DNA from: Paguma larvata
Lineage: Eukaryota; Chordata; Mammalia; Carnivora; Viverridae
Length of the DNA stretch: 64,000 nucleotides
Assembly (NCBI GenBank): GCA_030068075.1
Contig: CM057844.1
Location: forward strand, 12,322,001-12,386,000
Direction of reading: 5' to 3'
The number at the start of each line of letters is the position of its first letter. Position 1 is the first letter of the stretch. The notes below the pieces were generated by a model. That model searched no databases, was not told the DNA's origin, and was given only the letters and a program-made list of their open reading frames with translations. This document shows, piece after piece, positions 11,220-23,443 of the stretch. Position numbers and translations under genes: made by a program.

Positions 11220-11770
11220 GAAATTTGGCCTAATATCCACACTTGCTGCCTAAATTTTAAGTTGAAATTCTCAAATGGAAGGAATCTTGCTTGTTTTTGT
11301 TTAACCCATTCCTATAAGAGACTGTTGAATTAAAAAAAAAATCTCAAAATCCTGGGGAAGTAACAAAAGGATATAGGTTTGGTTTGGAGGAATCTATTCT
11401 CTAGAATTTAAAATGTTGATGTCCCTTTATGTTAATAATATCCAGCCTTAGCGATCTGGGTCAAGTGTGAAGACAGTCAAGAGAAATCTGTTTGCATCAG
11501 TAGGCAAAGAATAAAGCATTTAGGAGAACTGGACAGGGGTCCTTGAAGTCTTTGGGGCTTAATTAATATCTCAGTGGTAGATGTGGCTTTGGGTAGTGTT
11601 CCTATTTCTGCTTCCTAACTTTAGGGAAAGATAATTTGGCCTCAAAGCTACAGACAGCTGCGAAATTGAATGCTCTATTGGAGCATTTTAAATAGCACAT
11701 TTGGCCCTTTGGAGGTAACTAAATGGGTTTCACTTGTACAGATTTATAGAACTTGCTCTTTTGCCCAAAT
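11220..11770. other. Single-copy-looking sequence
   Basis: No recognised gene or repeat. Confidence 0.5.
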
Positions 11771-11871
11771 GTCAGCACAGAGCCCGACGCGGGGCGTCGA
11801 TCGCACAGATGGCGAGATCATGACCTGAGCCGAGGTCGGACGCTCAACCGACTGAGCCACCCAGGCGCCCC
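11771..11871 (-). mobile_element. Tailless, 3'-truncated felid SINE
   Basis: Holds only the first 101 nt of the SINE on the minus strand, from the GGGGCGCC start to 'gggctctgtgctgac'. The CT-rich region and A tail are missing. It keeps about a dozen CpGs, so it looks young. No target-site duplication was found next to it. The B-box region is altered (GATCGACGCC where GTTCGAGCCC is usual). Confidence 0.5.
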
Positions 11872-12089
11872 ACTCCCAGTAATTTTGAATTGAGTCCTTC
11901 ATTACTCACTCCCTACAGCATATAAGGTAAGCTGGGATTGACGTCGCACAAGACTAGCAAAACTTACTTCCTTTCAGATGCTAGAAGTTTTACCCATCTC
12001 TTCCCTCCCATAGCAACACACTGAAAAAAAAAAAAAAAAAAAAAAACAAATTGCAGATAGTCTAGTCCTGCAACCTAGAATTAATGGTA
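11872..12089. repeat. Unclassified sequence with a poly(A) run
   Basis: A 23-base A run occupies 12024-12046. No clear parent element was identified around it. Confidence 0.5.
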
Positions 12090-12240
12090 TGGTGTAAGAA
12101 ATGGTTTTCAACCTTGTCCGCACATTAGAAACATCTGGGAAGCTACAACTAATCCCTGTGCAGGCTATTACCCAGTCCAATTTCAACAGAACCAGCTGGA
12201 TGAGACTAGGCATTAGCCTTCTTTAAGGAACTCATGGGTA
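12090..12240. mobile_element. MER5-type hAT-Charlie fossil
   Basis: 'ggttttcaaccttgtccgcacattagaaacatctgggaagct' matches one end of MER5-type elements. The other half is degraded. Confidence 0.5.
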
Positions 12241-12269
12241 AGTCCAATGTTTAGCTAAAGTTAAGAACA

Positions 12270-12555
12270 TGTGGTTTAAAGCAATTCTTCTCAGACTTCA
12301 GTGAGCATCTGTATCACCTGGAGGCTTGTTAAAACACAAACTTCTGGAGTCAACAACTGGTTAGCGATAACTAACTCGGTTCTGCTTACAATGTGGCATT
12401 CAACCAGCACAACAGCCTCGCCCAGGAACTTGTTAGAAATGCAGATTCTCAGGTCCCATCCATGACTGAGTCAGTCTAGGCAGAGCTTCTGAATTGTCAG
12501 GATTACTAAATCTCCAAGTGCTAATGATGTTCTAAAGTTTGAGTACCACTGGTCT
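12270..12555. mobile_element. MER5A-type hAT-Charlie fossil, longer than usual
   Basis: Both ends are visible: 'ttctcagacttcagtgagcatctgtatcacctgg' and 'gttctaaagtttgagtaccactgg'. 'gaacttgttagaaatgcag' lies inside. At about 286 bp it exceeds the roughly 190 bp MER5A length. About 75 bp near 12350-12425 may be an insertion or a related longer subfamily. Confidence 0.5.
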
Positions 12556-12967
12556 AAAGAAGCTGGTAAGTAAGGGTGTTACAACAATGGTAATAGCTGA
12601 AAATAATATTTCAGCAATTATACTTCAGGCAATGCTAATATTTCAGTCTCTCATTAACTGCCTGATTTATCAATTGATTCCACAAAACTGTGTTAACTGT
12701 AGAAGACCTAGCCAAATCCACTTCTGAGATGATTCCTCATCCTACTTTGTCCATTTGGATGAATCTTCCTTATCCTCTCACAGTCAGTACCCATCAATGC
12801 AGAGGTAGTTCAAAACAAAAGCCCTTACTGCTAAACCAAGTCTCCAAGGAAATTAATGCAAGATAGGTCTGCCAAGGACCCAGAGTCTCATATTTCCTCA
12901 AGTCTGCAGAAAGGCAGTTTAACCTGAGAGCAAAGCCCATGACATCTCTGAGGGAAGAGTCCAGGAT

Positions 12968-13001
<34 letters not shown>

Positions 13002-15614
13002 GGAAATCTAGCATATTTGCTTCCTGCTTCAATCAGGAATGCTGTTCTCATTCAAGCCTCTAGCCTATTTCATGGGCTCAGGCAGGGCTCAGACACAAAA
13101 CATACAGAAGAAAGAGCTTCTATCTGGACCAAAGTGCAATCCCATTCTCCAGGCCTTCTTCGTCCAACACACTTCCCTGTACAGAACACCTCGCTCACCT
13201 CTCCTGACCCCTATTATCTACCTGCCAGTCCTCTGAGTTATCTTAGCCCCCACATTTTTTTTCTGTTCAGCCATTGTCTTCAATCAGGTAAAATTTTTCT
13301 TAGAGCTGAAATAGAATGTCAAAATCACTAACCGTTCCAGGGTTATATTCGGTATTATCTTTGACCATGAACAGTGTTATAATGCAACTATGAGCTAGCC
13401 TCTCTTAACCACTGAAACTCCAAACAAGGGTTTGAATGTCCTGATTGTTGATATACAAATCATGCTTTCTTGGTCTTGATTCATTTTGAGCTCACTGACA
13501 AAAGCTGTGACTATCACTTATGAGCACAAGTCAATTTTTCCCCCTAATTAAAATGCTACCTCACTTCACAATGGGAGGTAAAAAAACAATCACCAGTGTT
13601 TCAGATGCCTGATTGACATCAGGGAAATGCACTAGAAAATTAGACTAAATATTTTCTCTTTTAGATTTTGAGTGGCGGGACCAGGTATTTGCCTTTTTCC
13701 AGCAGAAGAAAGATAAATATAAAAACAGTGGGGTGAAGCTGACCTAAGTCAAAACTCCCTATAGAGAGCAGCAAGCTTCTTATGCTAGGTGTGGGTTGTG
13801 CATAAAATTTTATTATTTCCCACACTTCTTGGCTTATAGAAGTGCAAGAGGAATTGAATGGTTGGAATCAGGGAAAAAATGCAGATTAAATTATTGCAAA
13901 CAAGCCTGAGACAATTGCTAGTCTCTAGCTTGGGTTGTCTTCTTTGCTGTGAGTTTTAATATCACAGCCTCCCTCCCTTAAAATTATATTTAAAAAATTG
14001 GGCTCACTTTGCACATTGATGTACATCCTTCTTAGGAAGGTGCTTGCAACCAGGAAGCTGAATGCTAATACAGAGGTTGCTATGGTAAGCAATCTTTTCT
14101 ATTGAGCAGAAGAATAAATAGTTCTATGAATTCCTAAATCAATAGCCAGGGCTGAACAGGATATAACTAGGTATTTTAGCCCCTAAATATAGACTTACAG
14201 CTAGAAGACAGTGTTTTCTCTGTAAAATCCTAATATAATTATAGATGCTTCAGGAAATTTTGTGTTCACCTTTTGAAGCTGATTATTGATATATTTTTTT
14301 TCAGAATTTTTACATAACTCTGTCACATTTGTTAAAAAATGTTTTTTTTTTCTTTCATCCAGATAAAGGCAGCTGAGGAAGAAAAATCTGCTGATTTTCC
14401 TGGCTGGGAAAAGAAGCTTTTGCACAATTAGACCCTAATTAACGAATGCTTAATGAGCTAGAAGTGTTTAATGAACATTAAATAATACCATAGGTGTGCA
14501 TTTTTTTTAAAAAAAAGACCTTTATCAAAACAAAAAGCTTTGTTTCGTTTCTTGAGAAACCTAACGATTCATATACTGGATGGTTCCCTGCCTTGTCCCT
14601 CTGACACTGTTCCACTTGAAGGCAAAGGACACTTATCTTCATGGACCAATGAATAGGCTCCTTGCAGCTGGGCCTCCAGTTGGATTCATTCAATGATGAC
14701 ACACCATCAAGAGATGGGAGGGTGGTAGGAAAGAGGATTTGGCGCTCTTCTGCCCATTGATACAAACTGGCTGAGATTCTCCCATAGACACAGCTCCTGG
14801 ATATTGGTTGCTCTTTTCTCCCCTAGCCCATTCTACCCTAGGCACAATAAAGAGCCCCTCATTATTGTTAGCACCAGGAGCTTCAAAACTTCTATGTTGA
14901 ACCAACATGAACCTTTCATCTTGCCAGCAATTGTATAAAAATACTGCCTTACCTCTCCTCAAATTCCCCATCTGACTGTGTATCTCTTTCTTTCTGGGGC
15001 CCTGCCTACTACTCTCGGAAGGTCCATATTTTGTTAGGATGAGAAAATAAATATATTACAAAATATAACTAAATTTTTATTTAAACACATATTTTTAAGC
15101 ATATATTTTAAGGTACAACTACGCCATTGGGCTATTTCAATGCCCAATGAGCCACCTCTCCATTGATATAATTGGGAACTTCAAAAATATCCTTTCTCTC
15201 ATATTCCGCTGAATCACTTTGATTCATAATTTGTGCCTTATTTACATATTATTTTTTCCTTCACATTTTCCTCGTGATTCTCCACCAGACTGGAAACTTT
15301 GTGAAAGAAGCTTTCCTGGTGGCTTTTGTAGTCATCAATGGACAAAGACAAGCCAGGAAAGAGCATGAAAACTCAATCCAGCATTAGGAAGGGGCTGGAA
15401 GAAGCTTTCCTCTGTGCATTTTGCCTTTTACTTTCACTGGTCATTTCCATCTCATAAGTACACCCTTTGGAGGGAGACCTCCAACTCAACATTTTTTCTC
15501 TCTACGCAAAAGTCTCTTGGATAAATTTTTTGGTTGTGACCATCAGACATTGAGCAAAAACCTCTTACAATCTCACAGTGGGCAGGTACCTTATCTGGGA
15601 GCCATACAAAATGC
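12556..15614. other. Three kilobases of mostly single-copy sequence
   Basis: Only a TA microsatellite (12970-12998) and short A/T runs are recognised. Several open frames of 60-130 codons occur, but the longest reads through the TA repeat (Tyr-Ile runs). Nothing resembles a known protein. The stretches around 13540-13700 and 13990-14110 look like ordinary unique DNA, and I cannot tell whether they are conserved. Confidence 0.5.
12970..12998 (+). repeat. (TA)n microsatellite
   Basis: About 14 uninterrupted TA units. Not clearly attached to a retroelement tail. Confidence 0.5.
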
Positions 15615-15633
15615 TGAGGTATAGCTTTTTAAA

Positions 15634-15863
15634 AATTACTTTTTATTTTTTTTAACTTATTTTGAGAAAGAAAGAGTGAGCAAGGGAGGGGCAGAGAGAG
15701 GGTGGGAGGGAGAAAGAGAGAGAGAGAGAGAGGGAATCCCAAGCAGACCCCACACTGCCATCACAGAGCAGGATACTGGGCTCAAACTCACAAACCAAAA
15801 GATCATGACCTGAGCTGAAATCTGGAGTTGGATGCTTAACCAACTGAACCACCTAGGCGCCTT
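15634..15863 (-). mobile_element. Felid tRNA-Lys SINE
   Basis: Reverse-complement SINE with an expanded GA stretch near 15710-15735. Imperfect duplication TGAGGTATARCTTT at about 15615-15628 and 15865-15878. Confidence 0.5.
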
Positions 15864-15879
15864 ATGAGGTATAACTTTA

Positions 15880-16465
15880 AAGTATCTTTTTCTCTTTTCC
15901 TAGGTCTCTCTCTGCTTTCTGTTTCCTCAAAAGGTTCTAACCTCCCTCAAATCTTAAGACTCTGTCTCCCTCTATAGAGAGGCAGGCATACAAATATCAG
16001 GATGGAGGCAGTACCACCTCTCACCCTGGCAGAGCACTCAGCTCATTAGCATAGCCCTTGAACAAGGCCTGTCTCTCTCCACATGAAATGATAAATGCCT
16101 CTGTCATTGGGGCTCTAAAGGGATAATCATCATTTTCCAGACCTATCATCCACTCCCAGGAGAATACTGGGTGATAGTGTGCTAGGACATTTTCCCTGTG
16201 CATACAGCATTGGTGGCAAAAAACTCCATCTCCTACCAACCTATGAATAATACAGTGTTTACAGCTCCAGGAAGTTAAAGAAGTTAGTGCAGCTTTCAAA
16301 ACTGCCTAATTTGCAACCAAAGAACAGTTTAGGCCCAAAGAGAAATAGTCTTACTAAGTTTGAAGTGGAAAATCCCTAGGTTATAAATGAAATGTAGATA
16401 CATGGACCTTCGACTAAGTCTACAGCACCCTCCAAACTCCTAAAATAGGAGCTACCAGTGTCTGC
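15880..16465. other. Single-copy-looking sequence
   Basis: No recognised gene or repeat. A 92-codon minus-strand open frame (16021-16299) shows no known protein feature. Confidence 0.5.
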
Positions 16466-16469
16466 TAAA

Positions 16470-16960
16470 TATGAACATATACAAATCCTATGACCCAGCA
16501 ATCCCACTCAGAGGTATATATCCAAAAGAAAAAAAATATATATATATAGGTTCAACAAAAGTCATATAGAAGCATGTTCATAGCAGCAGTATTCCTAATA
16601 TATAAAATATAGATGCCTCCAAATTGTTAACAAACAGTAGAATAGATAAATACATAAACACTGCACAGAAGTAAAGAGTAAGAGTCTACAACTTTACATA
16701 AAACTATGGATGCATCACACAAGCATAATGTTAAGGGAATGAAGCAAGACATAAGAGTACATGCTACATGACTCCATTTAACTAAAGGACAGAAATAGCC
16801 AAAACTAATCTAAGGTCATAAAAGTCAGGATAGTGGCTACCTTTCAGAGCATAGCAACTAGAAAGGAGTGTGAAGGCAGCCTCCACCATGCTGGTAATAT
16901 TCTGTTTCTTGACTAAATTTACAATTCAATAATTTTTTCCAAAATTAACACATCTCATTG
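16470..16960 (+). mobile_element. Old L1 (L1M-type) ORF2 end and 3' UTR fragment
   Basis: Starts near 'cctatgacccagcaatcccactcagagg' and runs through 'catgttcatagcagcagtattc', 'gtcaggatagtggctacctttc' and 'ctggtaatattctgtttcttga', the order expected for the 3' part of an old mammalian L1. An AT run at about 16530-16548 interrupts it. Confidence 0.5.
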
Positions 16961-17565
16961 AAATAAAGAATGATCAGGAGTCCAACTAATTTAATCTATT
17001 GACAAGGAACTTTTAGTCTTTCCTTAAAATAGGAAAAGAGGTGGCTTAGTGGGCGCTCCATCCAGATAGCTGTCTGAGGTGCCATTTTATAAGGAATGCT
17101 AATACTTGATAAGGGAGAGAAGATAGAGAAAATTGTACCTGCCATAATTCCTTCCAGAGGTGGCATTGCATATGTCAAAAAAAGGATCCTCTGGCAGTCA
17201 GTTAAATTTGGTAGGATACCCCAAAAAACAATTGCAAAAATTTTTGTCATAACTTAAGAAAAGGAGTTGGTTGAATAAAATGGCCACAATTGCTTAATAA
17301 TTCTGTGACAATTTGGTTCATCATTCAGCAATGAATTCAGCATTCTCTCTCCCTATTTTTCTCTGTGGACAGAGAATGCATCCAGATCCATTGAGGGTAA
17401 ACTTGGCCACTTGACCTGCTTTAGACAATGGAATGTTAGCAGATATATTAAATCAAAATCCACATTTGTAAAGAGAACTTGAGTTGCTTGTCCAAACAGT
17501 GATACAAACAATGAGAAGTGGAAGGGTATTAACTACTTGAGCAAGCTATCATCATATCCATTTCA
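16961..17565. other. Single-copy-looking sequence
   Basis: No recognised gene or repeat. Confidence 0.5.
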
Positions 17566-17567
17566 TA

Positions 17568-17646
17568 GATTGAGACTTCAGATTCTTCACTTTTAACAAG
17601 CTCCTAGATGGTGTTGATGTTGCCAGTTAATGGACCACAGGTTGAG
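17568..17646. mobile_element. MER5A-type fragment
   Basis: 'aacaagctcctagatggtgttgatgttgccag' followed by 'ggaccacaggttgagta' matches one half of MER5A. Confidence 0.5.
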
Positions 17647-17649
17647 TAC

Positions 17650-17800
17650 AGACAGCTACATCTCAATGTCTTCATCATTTAGAAAATAGAAATCATATTA
17701 TCTACTCATAGAGTTGTTTTGGGGCCAATACAAATGGTGTGTCTACAACACCTAGCACTATGCACAATGGTCATTTGTATTTATACTTCCTATCCTACCT
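17650..17800 (+). mobile_element. MIR SINE fragment
   Basis: 'tctcaatgtcttcatcatttagaaaatagaaatcat ... tagagttgttttggggcc ... cacctagcactatgcac' follows the MIR 3' half in consensus orientation. Confidence 0.5.
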
Positions 17801-17864
17801 CAAACCACAAAAGAGGAGAACAAATACATGTGTTTAAGTTTTGTGAAAAAATGTAGGATGCAGA

Positions 17865-18058
17865 ATAGGAAGATTTGAGTTCAGTAACACTGTAGTCACT
17901 TGCAACTCTGCAAACTTCAGAGGTTGTTTAACTTCTGTGAATCCCAGTGTTCTCATCCACAAAAGGAGTAATGATGTCTACTTCTCAAGAATATGAAGAC
18001 CAAATAAGGTTTGTTCCAGGCACATGGTAGGCTCTTGAAATTTGTTGGTTGAATCCAA
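17865..18058 (+). mobile_element. MIR SINE
   Basis: Runs from the tRNA-related part ('gatttgagttcagtaacac ... cacttgcaactctg') through 'tgtttaacttctgtgaatcccagtgttctcatcc' to 'ccaggcacatggtaggctcttga'. One of the more complete MIR copies here. Confidence 0.5.
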
Positions 18059-18229
18059 ATGTGGTCATTAAGTAATGAGTTCATTAAGTATATCTAAGGC
18101 TTCCCTACCTTTCAAAGGTGCTGAAACTGCAGTCACCAAGAGACATTGTCCTGTGAACATCCAGTAAGTAACTACTATGTGCCATGGAGCAACTTAACAG
18201 GATTAGTACGTGTCTAAAATGGCTAGGAG

Positions 18230-18840
18230 CAGGTAGGGCATGCCATTCCTTTAAAAATTCAAATTCCTTTAAAAACAGGAAGTCATGCCACCTCCCTGTT
18301 GAAAACCCTTTAAGTCATCCTGCTACGCTTAAAATAAAATCCCAAATTCTCAACAAAACTTGTATGGTCCAGTAATTGACTATTGCTCCAAATGCATGCT
18401 GTTATCTTGGCCACTCTCCACTTTGCTCACTCCATCCCAGTCTCTGTCTTTCTCTTAAAACACATGCTGTTTGCACATGCTGTTTCTCACCATGAAACAC
18501 GTTTCATCTAGGCATCTATATAGTTCATTACTAATAGACATCCTGTCGTTTAGGTTTTAGTTAATCCTCCCTGATTAGAGAGACCTATCTGACTAACCAA
18601 TTTCAAATATCACTCTAAACCCCACCATATTACTCTGCCCCCCTCATCCTGCTTTGTTTGTCCTCATGGTTTTTATCATTAACTGACATTATATTATATA
18701 CATTTTTGTTTTCATCTTTTCCGACTCTACCATGAGACTCTAAGATTCATGAAGAATGGATTTTGTCCCTTTAATTCATTTATGTGCCCTCAGCTGACAT
18801 ATGATAGATGCTTAATAAATATTGTTGAGTGGATAAATGG
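18230..18840 (+). mobile_element. L2 LINE 3' end
   Basis: Clear L2 order: 'ccctgttgaaaaccctttaagtca', 'gctccaaatgcatgctg', 'gcacatgctgtttctcacc', 'cctccctgattagagagacct', ending 'gatagatgcttaataaatattgttgagtgg'. The ACATGCTGTTT motif is duplicated at about 18463-18482. Confidence 0.5.
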
Positions 18841-19035
18841 AAAAAAATGCTGCACCATGAATTCCTATCTAACGTGTAGGAAGGTACCTGTAGGTGTGTT
18901 GATTGTCAATATTTAGGTGTCACATGAAGAGGTTGTCAGTGTATTTGTATTTGTTCATGCATCCAACATTTTTAAAGAAACTTCTACCTGTCAGACACTC
19001 TTCTAGAACTTTGGATACATCAGTGAATGTAGGTT

Positions 19036-19507
19036 GGGTTCCATGGGAAATAGACTCTGAGATGGAGATTACTGATGAAGAACATTTTGGGGACCTGTTC
19101 TTAGGGTTGACACCTGTGATAGTTAGAGAACTATGGGAGAGAAATCTGACCCATGGAGGAGTTGCAGCAGGGACCTAAGCCCAACCCCCATGGAGTTGTG
19201 GAAATTGGATGTCCTCAGTGTTGTCCCAAACTGAGGCAAGTTACTTTTGCATCCAGTCATTGGACATGGGCTGTCTCTGGAGAAGAACATGACATTGGAC
19301 AAGATGGAGCTCTTTAGCAGAGGACAATACCAAGGGAAATAATCTCTTGAGCTGTGAGGCTCCATCATTCTCAGAATCTAGGGGAATGAGTGCTTTAGTT
19401 GTGAAATGTGTGTGTGTGTGTGTGTCTGTGTGTGCATATGTGCATGCATGTCTGTGTTGTAGGGGAGGGGAGGGGCTGCTAGGGCAACACACACTGACAT
19501 CTACTAC
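19036..19507. mobile_element. Unclassified repeat inserted in L2
   Basis: The flanking L2 appears to be continuous across this block ('gatacatcagtgaa' to 'aacaaaatgaacaaagaacc'), so the block is probably an insertion. Its start 'aatagactctgagatggagatt' looks repeat-like, but I cannot name it. It contains a TG microsatellite. Confidence 0.5.
19408..19442 (+). repeat. (TG)n microsatellite
   Basis: TG repeat with a single TCTG interruption, inside the unclassified insertion. Confidence 0.5.
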
Positions 19508-19829
19508 AGGTAACAAAATGAACAAAGAACCTGTCTTTAAGGAGTTTACATTCTAGTGTGGGAGAAAACAGGCAATCAACAGTAAACTAAATAATCTAGA
19601 TGGCATTTAAGAAAGTGATAAATCCCACAATACAGCTTGATGGAGAGGCAGTAAGTGCCAGAATGAATGTGAGAGGTGGAATTAAATAGAAAAGTATAGG
19701 CTTCAATGAGCAGGTAAAATCTGGGCAAAGGCCTGAGGGAGGTAAGAAATTCAGCCTAGCAGAAATTAGCCTGGAGGGAAGAACATTCTAGTCAAAGGGC
19801 ATAGCTGTTACAAAGGTTATAGCAGGCTT

Positions 19830-20043
19830 GGGGCACCTCTGTGGCTCAGTCAGTTAAGTGTAGGACTTCAGCTCAGGTCATGATCTCATGGTTCCTGCAT
19901 TCAAGCCCCACATTGGGCTCTGTGCTGACAGCCTGGAGCCTGCTTTGAATTTTGTGTGTCTCTCTCTGCCCCTTCCTGGTCATGCTCTGTCTGTCTCTCT
20001 CTCTCAGTCTCGCTCAAAAATAAATAAACATTTAAAAAAAAAG
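19830..20043 (+). mobile_element. Felid tRNA-Lys SINE
   Basis: Starts 'ggggcacctctgtggctcag' and ends 'aaaaataaataaacatt' plus A run. Imperfect duplication GGTTATAGCAGGCTT (19815-19829) and GGTTGGAGTAGGCTT (20044-20058). It interrupts the L2 above. Confidence 0.5.
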
Positions 20044-20115
20044 GGTTGGAGTAGGCTTAGCTTGTTCATGATCTTTGACTCCCAAAACCCTTGACAAATA
20101 GGAACAAGAAAGACC

Positions 20116-20419
20116 TAGTCACAAGGAAAAATAAAAAGGACTTGTGTGCTTTAGATGACACTGGTGATCCACCAGGCAGATAAAAACACATAACCTCAAT
20201 TATTCCCCATCCTGACACCAGCAAACTGTACTGGGAGGTGATTCCATGGCTGCTGTCCAGATCAAGGAGATGATGGAGAGTTAACTGCTATGCAAATCTG
20301 AAATTTACCAGCCTCTTTCTTCATCATGTGTACCCTCGGACACTATTAGTGTTAGAATAGAAGCTAGAATTCTGAAATAGTTGATTCTAGCAGTTCTTGA
20401 AAGTTCAATAGTTGTTTTG
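20116..20419. other. Single-copy-looking sequence
   Basis: No recognised gene or repeat. Confidence 0.5.
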
Positions 20420-21800
20420 ATGGAGACATATTCTTGATGCTTTCTATTTTGTCATCTTTTGTGATCTCACTCAAAATATTTTAATATTTGGTAAATTAAA
20501 TTCTGTATGATGATTCTCTTCTCAGGTTTTTTTTTTAATAACTACTTTTGCACATTTATTTTTTCAGATGGATATTAGGATAATTTTTGTCATTACTTAA
20601 AAAGAAAGCAAACCAAAATTGTATTTGGATTTTCTATGCAAATTGAATTGATTTGGTTATTTTTAGAAAATTGACTTATGTCGAATGTTATATCTCTATA
20701 AGATATACTTCTCCATTTATTCTAATCTTTTAAGCCCTTTTACAGAGTTTTATATTTTATACAGTACCTGTCCATTTAATGTGATATTTGTTCTTTATTA
20801 TTTCACATTTATGAAATCATATTGTTTATAATATTACTATCATAAATGTAATCATTTTCTTTATTACAACTTCTAAATAGTTATTATTATACAAGAAAAC
20901 TATATTTGATTACTTATTTTTTGATTGGCCATATTATGAAATTCTCTCACTAATTCTAATTGTTTTTGCTTCTCTTAAGTTTCCTGAATATATAATCACA
21001 TAATTTGCTAATAATAATAATTATTTCCTTCCTACTTCTAGTATTTATATCCCTTATATTTTCAGAACAATTATAGAGAATAGTGATGATTGCAATTGTC
21101 CTTCTTTTGTTCCTAGTTAAAATTGTTCCTAGTTTTTCAGGATTAATCATGATGTTGGCTGTTAAAATGTGCTATAAATACATATATAAATCTATCTATG
21201 TATATACATAAATATATGGAAATAACATTTTAATAAGTATTATACTATTACTACATTATTAAAACTGTATGTGTCTTAGATATAATTTGAATAGTATTCT
21301 ATGCCTTTTTTGAATGTGTTGAAATTACTGTAACTTTCTCATCTTTTTCATCTGACTTATTAGTATAGTAACTCAGTACATTTCTGGAAATTTAGACTTT
21401 CTGCATTTTTAGCATTACCCTCACTTGATCACTGTAATTGATAATATTTCTTACCTATATTTCATACTTTCATTGAATGTAATTAAATTGGTCTTTTATT
21501 ACTGCCTTCTACTACTTGGTCATAGTCTGGTTTCAGTAATTACTGAATTTATATAGTTCACTGGAAATGTTTTTTTACTCTTTATTCTAAAATTGCATAA
21601 AATGCAGGTATTTATGGGTTTTTTTCTGTTTGAAAGTATTAATGATCAATATATGTATTGTTTTCCTTTTGTGTAACTAGATGTTTATCTATTTACTGCA
21701 TTTTCTCCATGATTACCAATTCATTAAGAGTTACATATTTGGCAATTTAAATTTTCTTAGAAAATTATCCACTTTAACCAAGTTTTCAAAGTTTTTAGCA
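20420..21800 (-). mobile_element. Very degenerate antisense L1, probable
   Basis: AT-rich. Phrases such as 'ttttcaggattaatcatgatgttggctg', 'catctttttcatctgacttattagtatag' and 'tacttggtcatagtctgg' resemble the reverse complement of the L1 ORF2 reverse-transcriptase region. Divergence is high and the limits are uncertain. Confidence 0.5.
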
Positions 21801-21884
21801 TAAAGCCATGCAAATACACTCATAATTCTTCAAATTTCCTCTATGATTTAATATTTTCCTTTAAGCATGATTTATTTGGTAAAT

Positions 21885-22022
21885 TTATTTTGTGGCTACA
21901 AAATAGATTTGTACCCAATTACAAATGTACAATATGTACAATCTATGTACCATAGATTTGTACAGAATAAATTGTACAAATTTGTTCTGTACATATTTTA
22001 TGGCTACAAAATAGATATGTAC
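21885..22022 (+). repeat. GTAC-rich nested palindrome flanked by a 30-bp direct repeat
   Basis: Eight GTAC tetramers lie in about 112 bp. Near-identical 30-bp direct repeats (27/30) at 21885-21914 and 21993-22022 both contain GGCTACAAAATAGAT or TGGCTACAAAATAGAT. Between them, AATCTATG-TAC-CATAGATT (21940-21958) is a perfect hairpin, and 21959-21993 is a near-perfect 35-bp palindrome whose arms are TGTACAGAA and TTCTGTACA. No known element recognised. Confidence 0.5.
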
Positions 22023-22199
22023 ACAAACGAGCATTGTAATATATATATTTAAATATTATACAGGTACATTCTAGCATTATATATTTCATTCACCTATCAA
22101 AAAATACCTTTCATTGTAACTTTCTGTTTTATAATTTGCCTATTACTATTTTTTAATCTATTAAAAATCTGTAAGTGATAGAAAAGGAATTCTTAGAAT

Positions 22200-23404
22200 T
22201 TTTAAAGCTATAAAAATATTAAGTGCTGGGTTCTCAGACATGCTACCAAAAGCATGATCTATTAAAAATAATAAGTTAAACTTTATTAAAATTTTAAAAT
22301 CTTGCTTTGCAAACTACCCTCTTAAAATGATAAAAAATAAAAGACAAGCCATAGACTGAAAGAATTTGCAAATCACATACCTCACAAAGAATTTGGAACA
22401 AATTATATTAAGAATTTTATAAACTCAACAGTAAGAAAGTAAACAATCCAATAAGAAAATAGGCAAAAGTTTGGACATTTCACCAAAGAGAATATAGAGA
22501 GAAAAATATGCACAGGAAAAGATGTTCAACCTCACTGGCCATAGCAAAATGCTAACTAAGGTTATGATAAGATACCACTACACAGAGATTAGAATGACTA
22601 AAATTTAAAAATAGTGTTCATTCCAAGTGCTAGCAAGATGTGAAACAACTAGGTCTCTCATCCATTGCCATTGAAAATATAAAATGGTACCACTGCTCTA
22701 GAAAACAGTTTGACAGTTTCTTGAAAAGTTACACATACACTTATTATCTGACCCATCAATCACAGTCCAGGGTATTTATTCTAGAATCTTGAAAATGTAT
22801 GTTCACAGGAAACTTTATAATCACTAAAAATTGGAGCCAACCCAAATATCCTTTAACAGCTGAATGGACAAACAAACAAGTGGTACATCCATAGAGTAGA
22901 ATATTTCTTGGCAATAAAAAGGAATGAACTATTCATGTATTCAACATGATCCACCTCCAGAGGGATCTCAAAGATATTATATTAGACTGAGTTTTTTTTT
23001 TAACTGATCTCAAAGAGTAATATGCTATGTGATTATATATAAAAAGTTATAATTTATTAAATAATTTATTATATATACAATATATACACAATGCTCTTAA
23101 GGTAACAAAGATATAGTAATGAAGAAGAGATCAGTGATTGGTAAGAGGTGACAAGAGGGAGTTTCTTTAAGTGAGTGAACAGTTCTCCATCCTAACTCTG
23201 TGAAGGTTACTCAAAACACGTGACAAAATTTCATAGAACTAGACACAAAAGATTGCATATAAAAAACTGATGAATTCCAAATACAGTCTGTACCAGATTT
23301 TAGTACTACTGAATCAGTGTCAATTTCCTATTTTTAACATGTTCTGTGGTTATGTAAGATATTGCCTTCTTTTTTCCTAAAACACTAATTGATTCCATAG
23401 ATCT

Positions 23405-23443
<39 letters not shown>

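Larger units (their letters stand above)
18945..20115 (-). mobile_element. L2 LINE fragment in three pieces
   Basis: Reverse-complement L2 at 18945-19035 ('atgcatccaacatttttaaag ... cagacactcttctagaac') resumes at 19508-19829 ('aaggagtttacattctagtgtggg', 'gggcaaaggcctgaggg') and after 20044. It is split first by a roughly 470-bp unclassified block and then by a SINE. Confidence 0.5.

Noticed and set aside
12970..12998. TATA promoter cluster
   Set aside because: Plain TA microsatellite without a transcript or conserved context.
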